Positions 26,346 through 34,175 of a stretch of DNA of 64,000 nucleotides are shown piece after piece; positions within the stretch are counted from its first letter, which is position 1, and each line of letters starts with the position of its first letter. A model generated the notes under the pieces. That model made no database searches. It was given only the letters and a program-made list of their open reading frames with translations, and was not told where the DNA came from. A program made the position numbers and the translations under genes. Source of the stretch: Enterococcus sp. 4G2_DIV0659 (GTDB taxonomy: Bacteria; Bacillota; Bacilli; Lactobacillales; Enterococcaceae); the NCBI RefSeq assembly GCF_002140715.2, contig NZ_NGLE02000001.1, positions 1,421,001 to 1,485,000 of the forward strand, given 5' to 3'.

Positions 26346-27869
26346 TCAACGGGAATTGCTAAATGTCTGTATAAACGTACGATGGCTATACTTCTTTAGA
26401 ATTTCTTGCTTGATTTCATCAATTATTTTATTAAAATCACTCAAGCTTGAAAATGAGTTAGTGAAGACGATTCTGGTAGTATCTGATACTTCCGGTAAAT
26501 GAGTGTCTGTAATTAATACATCTGGTTGATCTTGTAATCCTTCAACTAATTGCACTCGATCTGTAAAAACCAACGCTACTTTATTTGCCATAATCGTTTC
26601 TGCAAATGCTTTGGAATTTTGAACCATTACCTTTACTGGGGGAAAAGTATACTCTTGCATTTCGTTTAATAACATGTAAACAATCAAATAAATATACTCA
26701 ACAAGCGATGTTTTCTCTATTTTAAGATCCCTCCACCAACTTTTATAGGTGGATGATAACTGTAAATCCTCCAGTATTTGATGAATATGTTCAATTAGTT
26801 CTTCTTCCGTTTTATCACGGTAATAACAGTTAATTGGGTCATATACATAACTAAAGACACTTACATCAATATAGCAAGTAGACAAAATCAAGTGCATTTT
26901 GTCTATTTCTTGTCTAATCCTAAGAAATAACTTTTCAGGTTCTCCTTCAGTGTTCAAGAAAAAAGTATTGATGATTTTTTCGGTCAGTAGATTGCTACTT
27001 TTGATAAATGAAAAATTTTCTTCATTAAAAAATGAAGTATATTGATCAAATTGTATTTTTTCTGTAAGTAAGTCTTCTTTATACATAAATAATTGAATAA
27101 AACTTACTTCTTGCCAAATTTGCTCTTGTGATCGATTTTTCTTTGAACGAAAATAATTAACTAAGGCTTCTTTATAGTCAAATTCAGACATTTTGGATAA
27201 GTCAACTAAAATTCCATTTTTACAATTATGTTTTTGAGAAGATCGTATATTGCTTATATAAATCAGCAGACAAATCCTGATCTTTTTTACATTGTTAATA
27301 GAAGACCACGATTCTACTTTCTTATAGATATTATTTTCAATTTCTCTATATTCCTGTGGTTTAAATTCCCATTGGTTCGATGCATGTGAAAAAAATAGAA
27401 AGAAAAAGTTTCTTATTTTCAATTCATCACCAGAAATTTTATTTACACGAGATAGCTTTAAATCAAATTTTTTCAAAATCGAAGCTAGTCGTTGTCGATA
27501 ACGAGAAAAAGTTGAAGGACTTATGTATTCTAGTTCACAAAATTTTTTTACATCTACTTTTTCATATAAAAAAATATTATAAATAATCTTGTACAGGATA
27601 GAATCTTTTAAATACTTTCCCGCAATTGACATTACATCTAAATTTTCTGCAATAATTCCTTTAATTGTCTTATTCACATAACTAATTTGAAATTGACCAG
27701 AAGATGATGAAAATTCTTGTTCAAACTGCCTAATAATTTGTAAAACTGTTTTTTCAGAAAGATTTGTGTTTTCAGATATATTTTTTATACTTACTATTTT
27801 TCTTTGATTGTCTATATAACTTAACACTTTCAACTTTCTATCATAAGTTTCATCTAAAAAAACTCTCAT
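26346..27869 (-). CDS. Mga-family transcriptional regulator, second copy
   Basis: 507 residues, AGGAGGGG before the ATG. It has the same layout as its convergent neighbour: an N-terminal HTH (QRKIVSIKNISENTNLSEKTVL, then CELEYISPSTFSRYRQRL), central PRD-like helices with RNFFFLFFSHAS, and a C-terminal EIIB-like segment (VALVFTDRVQLVEG, DVLITDTHLPEV). Sequence identity with the neighbour looks low, so this is not a recent duplicate. The 1006-residue WxL gene lies just upstream on the same strand, so it is a plausible target. Confidence 0.8.
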   Translation of the reverse strand: MRVFLDETYDRKLKVLSYIDNQRKIVSIKNISENTNLSEKTVLQIIRQFEQEFSSSSGQFQISYVNKTIKGIIAENLDVMSIAGKYLKDSILYKIIYNIFLYEKVDVKKFCELEYISPSTFSRYRQRLASILKKFDLKLSRVNKISGDELKIRNFFFLFFSHASNQWEFKPQEYREIENNIYKKVESWSSINNVKKIRICLLIYISNIRSSQKHNCKNGILVDLSKMSEFDYKEALVNYFRSKKNRSQEQIWQEVSFIQLFMYKEDLLTEKIQFDQYTSFFNEENFSFIKSSNLLTEKIINTFFLNTEGEPEKLFLRIRQEIDKMHLILSTCYIDVSVFSYVYDPINCYYRDKTEEELIEHIHQILEDLQLSSTYKSWWRDLKIEKTSLVEYIYLIVYMLLNEMQEYTFPPVKVMVQNSKAFAETIMANKVALVFTDRVQLVEGLQDQPDVLITDTHLPEVSDTTRIVFTNSFSSLSDFNKIIDEIKQEILKKYSHRTFIQTFSNSR

Positions 27870-28314
27870 TTTCCCCTCCTAATTAGGTTTGCTCCTCTAT
27901 AAGAATATCTCTTATTCTTGTTTTTTTATTTCTTTTTTTACTTTTTTCCCAATAAAAAACGAAATTTATTCATCTAGATGCTTATTATGCAATATTTTAA
28001 ATCTTTTTTTTTACTCTTTTTCAGAATTTTTTTTATCAAAAAAAGATAATTCTTTTATAATAAATTTATTTTATATTTACGCAACTCTTTCCCCACTTGA
28101 GATGAATAGTGCCCAAATAGTAGATGATAAAAAGTTAGATTCTTCATTAATTAAAAAAAACCACACAATACATGAAACGTATTGTGTGGTTTTTCCTTCA
28201 ATTGAAAAGAAATACAGGATTGATGTTTCCTACTTTAACTTTGTCTGATCTCATCAAACCTACCTATTTAATGTTTAGATGTCCGTTATAAACGAGCATA
28301 GTTAATCTAACAAT
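27870..28314. other. Non-coding gap with no supported gene
   Basis: About 445 nt of very AT-rich DNA between a Mga-like gene and the 1006-residue WxL gene. It holds the ribosome binding site of the Mga-like gene at its left edge and a strong terminator at 28156-28194. An open frame on the plus strand (27889-28248) runs through the terminator hairpin, lacks a good binding site and is rejected. Confidence 0.6.
28156..28194 (-). terminator. Strong terminator downstream of the 1006-residue WxL gene
   Basis: Perfect 16-bp arms aaaaaccacacaatac (28156-28171) and gtattgtgtggttttt (28179-28194), 7-nt loop, T run on the minus strand; could work in both directions. Confidence 0.85.
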
Positions 28315-31300
28315 CTACTTGGCATCTTCCAACGTTAGTTCTAATTCTGCATGGTATTTTCCTAGCGCTTTTAGGCCACCAGCTTTTACATCCAGTATGA
28401 AGCCTTCATCATTTTTCAACCAATTTTCTTTTGTTAAATCGTATTCGTGTTTCGTGGTATCTTTATGCTGGTAAATTACCATATCTGTTTCATTTAAGAC
28501 CAATTCCTCTTTACCACCATTATTATATTTAATGACATCAGTCATTAAAACACCTTCCGCATTTTTTAATGGGTCAGTTATTTTGGCTTTCAACGACCAC
28601 CCTTGTTTCTCTCTACGTGTATCAGAAATAATCAGGTTTTGTCCTTTAATTTGTGGCTTGAATCGTTTTGATTCAATAAATCCTGCTTGTATACCAAAAT
28701 CAAATGAGTCTGGTACTGTTTTGAAGCGTAATCTTCCTTCATAGTAAAACTTCACTTGTTTTACTGTACCATAATTCACCTTGAATGGAGCAGTCGGAAG
28801 CGGCAATTGTTCTTTGTCATCGAAAAACACTTGTGTTAGCTCATATCCTTCAATCAATTCTAACTGTATTGGATCAGTTAAGTCTCCAATTTGACCACTC
28901 AATGATGCCCCCGTCTTCAATGCTTCATTTGTACCAACTTCTAAATAAAGGATCTCTACAGATGCGATTCTTGGATTAATCGTGAACGACTTCACTGCTC
29001 CTGATGTTTGTTCTTTCTTCGTCGCATCCGCAGTTATTCCGCTGACTTTATATGCTTGATCCACTTTTATCGGTGCAGATATTGGCGGAGTGCCAATTTT
29101 TGAAACAACCGTATAAGTTAACTGCATTTCTATTCCAGGATCTACTTTCCCAAGCTCAACACTCAATTTTCCATTTGCAAACGTTACTTTGCCTGTCACT
29201 TTTTGATTATTCAATGTAACGCTGGCTGTATCTACCTCTACATTTTCTGGAAATACTTCTGTCGTTTCGTATACAACTTGATCCCAGACGGAAGGTTCTG
29301 CCGCTGAATTTTTAAATGTTGACGTGAACAACACGCTTTGACCTTCATCGATTTCTGTCTTATCAATAGCTAAACTTGCTGAAAGTTCCGGCATAGTATG
29401 TGGCCCAATCGTCCACGTTACTTCTTTTGATAAACCACCACGAGCATCTTCCGCCCAAACACTTATTGTATGTGATTCATTCCCTAATTTAGCCGCTGAA
29501 ATCTCTTTGGTAAATGGCTGATTCCCTCCTGGATTCGGCAGATTCTTAGCGATAGCTTCTGGAAGTCCACCATCAAGTGAATAATAGAGTGAAACGGTTT
29601 CTCTTTCTGCTTCAGACCATGTGCCAGAAAATGTATAGCTTGATCCGTTAAAATACCAATTATTGGGATTTGGGATCGTAATAACTGGCGGCGTATTATA
29701 AACTACATTTTGAAATAATATATCAGACTCTTTGTTTCCTAAATCTTTAGCGACTGCCTTAAGATAAACTTTTTGGTCTTGTAGCTTAAGAGCACTTTGT
29801 GGAATGACAACTGACCATGGAATATCACTTCCGGGTGTATCGTTTTTAACAATGGTTCCAGAGGTAAAAGGACCGTCTGGGTTCAGTGCATATAAAATTT
29901 CTATATTTTTACTTTTATCATTGTAATGCATTGTTGTTCCAGTAATCGTATGTGACCCACCAAAATAAGAACTTTCATCTTCATCTAAAGCAATTTCCGG
30001 TGTTTCGCTAATTAAAAGAGAAGATAATACTCTATAGCTGTACAATGTAGATTCACCAGGTGCTAGATCAGCTGGATCATTTTTAACATAAACCGCTGTT
30101 TTATAAGGCTCTTTAATGCCATTTGCTTGGCGAATTTCATTCGAATAGGCAACTGCATCAAATCCCGCATTATTTTTTTCTTGTCCAGGAGATGCAGGAC
30201 CAGTAAAGCCTGAATATCTAGCATCATAAAATTGTTCTAAATGTCCACCATCATTCAGTTGCCCAACACTCCAACTTTTTGGCTTAGATGGCGTATCAAA
30301 ATAAAATCTGACTTTGATTTCATGTTTAGGATCCAATGTTGAAGTGGTAAAGATAAGTCCTCGGTTTGAGTCTAAAAACGTAACTGGTTTTGACTGTGGG
30401 ATATTTTCTCCTCCACCACTTGTTGTTACTTTTTGCGGTTCTACGTGGTATTTGCCGCCCAAAGATAATCCTGGTAAACTTTTTGCACCAATATTAGTCA
30501 CTCTAGTTCCGACAATAGTAGCACCATTTGGATCTACACCACTGATAGACTCTACTCTTAAATGGTAGTCAAACATATTTGCTGATCTTACAGCAGGATT
30601 ATTTCTTATTTCGTAGACCATTTTTGAATACGTTGTGTAGTATAGTAGGGAAAACTCATCTCGGATTCCATAAAAACGAATGTTTTCTATAAGTGACGGC
30701 TGATTGGTTGTGTCTGCTAAGTTTCCATGGCCGTTAATTGATAACGCATCAATTACTTTTGTACCTGAAGCATCTGTTTGAGATAGGATGACAGGAGATG
30801 AATTCAATAAGCTGTCTTTTGTCCAACCAACGCTGCTTTCTTCTAAAATGCCAAAAAGATTTGATTGATTCCCAATTCCTTGATAAAACATCTGCAAATT
30901 AGGTTTCATCTCACTCCCTAAGTAATACTGTGTATCACCAGGATTCCCACTCGGATTCCCGATCCTAACAAATTGATCAAATAAATTACCTCCAAATGCA
31001 CCTGTAACATCTAACTCTTTTGCCTCACTTCTCGCCATAAAAGATTGTTTTCTCCGAAACATTTCCTCAGGTTCTCCATCGTCTGGTTCTCTTCTCCACT
31101 TGTCTGACTCTAAAAGATCTAAAAAAGTGTCTTTTCTCTTACTAGAAACAGCTCTATTTTCTGGCCCTTGAACAACTTCATGTGTGGAGTTAGTTGCTGG
31201 TTGTTTTTCGTCCATCGTTATTTGATTACTTGTTGTTTTCTCCGCTTTAATCAGCGAAAAGTTCACTTGTTTATATACAAGACTTGATATAACAAGACAC

Positions 31301-31335
31301 CCTAATAACAAAGCAAGTCCTTTCCCCTTGTTCAT
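28315..31335 (-). CDS. Large solitary WxL-domain surface protein
   Basis: 1006 residues. An N-terminal hydrophobic segment (about 6-28) acts as signal peptide. The long middle part contains beta-rich and Ig-like segments (PPVITIPNPNNWYFNGSSY; LSASLAIDKTEIDEGQSV). The C-terminal 130 residues are a WxL domain close to that of the 834-residue lectin protein: GWSLKAKI, MTDVIKYNN, KALGKYHAELELTLEDAK; the last motif lacks Trp. There is no neighbouring WxL-interacting or sorting-signal gene, so it may share the complexes of the other loci. It lies downstream of no promoter I could place with confidence. Confidence 0.85.
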   Translation of the reverse strand: MNKGKGLALLLGCLVISSLVYKQVNFSLIKAEKTTSNQITMDEKQPATNSTHEVVQGPENRAVSSKRKDTFLDLLESDKWRREPDDGEPEEMFRRKQSFMARSEAKELDVTGAFGGNLFDQFVRIGNPSGNPGDTQYYLGSEMKPNLQMFYQGIGNQSNLFGILEESSVGWTKDSLLNSSPVILSQTDASGTKVIDALSINGHGNLADTTNQPSLIENIRFYGIRDEFSLLYYTTYSKMVYEIRNNPAVRSANMFDYHLRVESISGVDPNGATIVGTRVTNIGAKSLPGLSLGGKYHVEPQKVTTSGGGENIPQSKPVTFLDSNRGLIFTTSTLDPKHEIKVRFYFDTPSKPKSWSVGQLNDGGHLEQFYDARYSGFTGPASPGQEKNNAGFDAVAYSNEIRQANGIKEPYKTAVYVKNDPADLAPGESTLYSYRVLSSLLISETPEIALDEDESSYFGGSHTITGTTMHYNDKSKNIEILYALNPDGPFTSGTIVKNDTPGSDIPWSVVIPQSALKLQDQKVYLKAVAKDLGNKESDILFQNVVYNTPPVITIPNPNNWYFNGSSYTFSGTWSEAERETVSLYYSLDGGLPEAIAKNLPNPGGNQPFTKEISAAKLGNESHTISVWAEDARGGLSKEVTWTIGPHTMPELSASLAIDKTEIDEGQSVLFTSTFKNSAAEPSVWDQVVYETTEVFPENVEVDTASVTLNNQKVTGKVTFANGKLSVELGKVDPGIEMQLTYTVVSKIGTPPISAPIKVDQAYKVSGITADATKKEQTSGAVKSFTINPRIASVEILYLEVGTNEALKTGASLSGQIGDLTDPIQLELIEGYELTQVFFDDKEQLPLPTAPFKVNYGTVKQVKFYYEGRLRFKTVPDSFDFGIQAGFIESKRFKPQIKGQNLIISDTRREKQGWSLKAKITDPLKNAEGVLMTDVIKYNNGGKEELVLNETDMVIYQHKDTTKHEYDLTKENWLKNDEGFILDVKAGGLKALGKYHAELELTLEDAK

Positions 31336-31536
31336 CGATTTATTCCCCCATATCTTAATAACTTTGTGTTCTTATTTATTCGATTTATGTAGAGTAATGA
31401 ATTCAATTTGTTTCATCAACTTCATCATAATACATTCCTTCTGATGCGTCTAGTTGCCTTCGTTGCAACATTTCCTCGATTTATATGACGTTATGAAAAA
31501 ACAAATAGCATTTGACAAAAAAACTTCATTATAGAT

Positions 31537-31590
31537 AAAAAGCTTCTCATCAATCAATGTATTAAAACAATTGATTAATAAGAAGCTTTT
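31537..31590 (-). terminator. Terminator of the oleate hydratase gene
   Basis: 21-nt imperfect arms (31537-31558... and 31570-31590) centred on aagcttct/agaagctt, followed by T-rich DNA on the minus strand. Confidence 0.75.
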
Positions 31591-31614
31591 GATTATTTTT
31601 ACTACATTCGCTGA

Positions 31615-33309
31615 CTATCTAAACATTGTTTGTGCAGCTTTTGCCAACACTTTTGGGTCACGATTATACGGCGTTACTGGAATAATTTCCTTGTCGATAT
31701 CAAAGAGCGTATACACTGCAATTCGTGCTGCCCGTACAGAGTATTCTTCTGTAAAGACCATATCTTTTGGTATTTCTACAAATTGGCTAACCATCGCAAA
31801 ATTGGTACTATTTTCTGGAACAACTTGAGGACGATCTGTCATTTTACGCGGTTGGAACTGTGCATCGATATAAGGCATGTATGCCGGAATGACGTTGACA
31901 ATATCTTTAATGATTTCATCCCAATCCGCTTGCCAGCCCATTTGACAGATCCATTCGTATAAAATTTCTTCACCTGTACACTCACGCATTGGTTTTTTTA
32001 CGTAATCTCCAACTTTATCGGTATAAATACCGTATCCCCAGAAAATCGTTGTATCCGGATCTTGATTTTTGAAATGCGGTTGAGCTGCAACAACTGTGCT
32101 CATTAACCAACTTGAATCTTTCAGTGTCATCAACGCACCTGATCCAGGAATGTTCCCTGAAAATTCTTCGATACGTTTCAGTAATTTATCACCTCGACAA
32201 GTAACAGTGAAACTTTCCCAATTTGTTTCAGCTTCATTGCCGAAGAATGGTTCGGGATTGCCTAAACCTGCTTTTTTCTTAGCGATATTCCGCCATAAGC
32301 GAGCCGAGCGTGATTCTTCTGTTACTGCTGGCGCTGGATTGCTCCAATCACCTTCTGTAGAACTATCGGTCATTGTGCCATTCGTCATGATCACTACATC
32401 ATCTTCGCTTAATTCGATGGTTTCACCATTTCCTAGTTTTAACGCAGTGACCGTGATTTCAGAACCTGGTTTAAATTCTAAATCAATCACATCTTCATTT
32501 AGAGTAAAATCAACACCATGTTTTTCCAAAAATGCTTTCAGCGGTAAAATCACACTATCGTATTGATTCAATGGCGTACGTGTTACACCTTCTAGTGTAT
32601 CAATTCGAGAAAATTCTAAGATCATTCGGTTCATATAACGACGTAGTTCAAATGCACTGCTCCATTTTTGGAAGGCAAAAGTTGTTTGCCACATATACCA
32701 AAAATTGGTTTCAAAAAAGTGTGGACCAAACCATTCTTCAATGGTTACGCCATCTAAACTTTCTTCAGAAGCCGCTAATAATTTTGTCATTGCTAGCCGA
32801 TCTTCATTATCAAATCCCATCGTATGTGCATCTACAATTTCTTGGTCTTTTGTCACTAAGCGCGCTTGTGCATGGGTTGGATGTAGGTGATCAAAATTCA
32901 AAATTTCTTCCGTTACACTATGATTTGGCCATTCAAGTGATGGAATACTATCAAATAATTCCCAGAAATTTTCATAAGTTTCTTCATTCAGCATCCGGCC
33001 GCCACGAGCAACAAAACCTTTTTCGTTAGTGCCTATCCCGTCATTGCTGCCTCCAAGAATTTTCATGCCTTCAATCACATGGATATTCTTTCCATTAAAG
33101 TTCGCATCACGAATCAAGTAAGCAGCAGCAGCCATTGTAGCAATACCGCCGCCAATTAAATAAACCTGTTTATCTCCATAATAACGGCTATTAATCTCTT
33201 CTTCTATTTCAGCTACTTTTTCTACTTTCTTTTCAGCAGATACTTTTTTAGCAAGATATGCTGCGCTTAATGCAGAGACTGCGGCCAATCCGATGTGTCT
33301 TTTTTTCAT
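31615..33309 (-). CDS. ohyA: Oleate hydratase (myosin-cross-reactive antigen family)
   Basis: 564 residues. The FAD-binding Rossmann motif is VYLIGGGIATMAAAAYLIRD, and IEGMKILGGSNDG and GFVARGGRMLNEETYENFWEL are hallmarks of the MCRA/oleate hydratase family (usual length 560-590). It adds water across the cis-9 double bond of oleate or linoleate, using FAD as cofactor, a step linked to detoxifying host unsaturated fatty acids. A hydrophobic N-terminal stretch precedes the fold, as in many homologues. A TetR gene lies 110 bp upstream on the same strand. Confidence 0.93.
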   Translation of the reverse strand: MKKRHIGLAAVSALSAAYLAKKVSAEKKVEKVAEIEEEINSRYYGDKQVYLIGGGIATMAAAAYLIRDANFNGKNIHVIEGMKILGGSNDGIGTNEKGFVARGGRMLNEETYENFWELFDSIPSLEWPNHSVTEEILNFDHLHPTHAQARLVTKDQEIVDAHTMGFDNEDRLAMTKLLAASEESLDGVTIEEWFGPHFFETNFWYMWQTTFAFQKWSSAFELRRYMNRMILEFSRIDTLEGVTRTPLNQYDSVILPLKAFLEKHGVDFTLNEDVIDLEFKPGSEITVTALKLGNGETIELSEDDVVIMTNGTMTDSSTEGDWSNPAPAVTEESRSARLWRNIAKKKAGLGNPEPFFGNEAETNWESFTVTCRGDKLLKRIEEFSGNIPGSGALMTLKDSSWLMSTVVAAQPHFKNQDPDTTIFWGYGIYTDKVGDYVKKPMRECTGEEILYEWICQMGWQADWDEIIKDIVNVIPAYMPYIDAQFQPRKMTDRPQVVPENSTNFAMVSQFVEIPKDMVFTEEYSVRAARIAVYTLFDIDKEIIPVTPYNRDPKVLAKAAQTMFR

Positions 33310-33419
33310 GGGAAACCCCTCCGATTCATTTATATGAACCTAGCGTACACTGCTTCCTCATAAAAGTCTTGTGATAGCCTTTCCATTGCGTCTTCTTTTT
33401 AGACACTCTGGACAGTTTG

Positions 33420-33995
33420 TCATAATAATTCATTTTCTTGGGCATATAAACGATAAGAAAAGAACTCTGTATCTTTGGCTAAACGGAAAAGTTGTGTCGC
33501 AATTTCTAAAGGAGATTCTTTGTAGCCTCCTAAAATCCAATCAATCAAAACACCACTACAACCATAAGAAAAGAAACGAGCATAAAAAATCTTGTCTTCT
33601 GGAAGTAATTGCTTTTCTTTATCCATTTGATCAAAAAGATTGATAAATAGCTTGTTCGTAATTGCTGAAAAACAGGTTCTTATAATCTCTGAGTCGGAGC
33701 TAACAGTATTATAATAAAAATCGCTTTTTGATTGTATCGCTTTAAGCATTTTTAGTGCTTGCTCTTCCCAATTATCGACAGAAACGTCTGGCGAATCTAG
33801 ATAGATCAAAGCATCGTGGGTATATATCCAGCGTAGCAGGTCATTTTTATCAGTGAAATGGTAATAAAATGTTTGACGATTTAGCCCGACTTCTTTGGTG
33901 ACATCTTGAACACTGATTTTACTGAATAATTTATGCCCACATAATTCAATCAATGCAGATGAAATGGCTTTTTTGGTTATTTGAGATTCGCTCAT
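33420..33995 (-). CDS. TetR/AcrR-family regulator
   Basis: 191 residues from the ATG at 33995, preceded by GAGG; an upstream in-frame ATG at 34031 lacks a site. The N-terminal HTH (KISVQDVTKEVGLNRQTFYYHFTDKNDLLRWI) is clear and the helical C-terminal ligand domain resembles TetR_C_8-type proteins. It is next to ohyA in the same direction and likely controls it, perhaps in response to fatty acids; this is inferred from position. Confidence 0.85.
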   Translation of the reverse strand: MSESQITKKAISSALIELCGHKLFSKISVQDVTKEVGLNRQTFYYHFTDKNDLLRWIYTHDALIYLDSPDVSVDNWEEQALKMLKAIQSKSDFYYNTVSSDSEIIRTCFSAITNKLFINLFDQMDKEKQLLPEDKIFYARFFSYGCSGVLIDWILGGYKESPLEIATQLFRLAKDTEFFSYRLYAQENELL

Positions 33996-34104
33996 GTTTT
34001 TTTCCTCGCTTTTTTTAGATAGGTTTATCATACCAAAAAATTGGAGGAAAATATAAGGTTTTGAGGGATTTTTAGGGATAGTTAAGGGTTGGTGAAGTAA
34101 TAGT

Positions 34105-34135
34105 GAAAAAAAGGCCTAGCCGAAGCTAGACCTTT
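34105..34135 (-). terminator. Terminator of the BspA-repeat C1 protease gene
   Basis: Arms ggcctagc and gctagacc with near-perfect pairing; a T run follows on the minus strand. Confidence 0.8.
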
Positions 34136-34175
34136 CCTCTTTGTCACTTTTAGAAGACTTAAGCTATATCTGTAT

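Noticed and set aside
27889..28248. Open frame of 119 codons on the plus strand in the gap before the 1006-residue WxL gene
   Set aside because: It runs through a perfect terminator hairpin, lacks a ribosome binding site and has the Phe/Ile/Lys composition of AT-rich noise.
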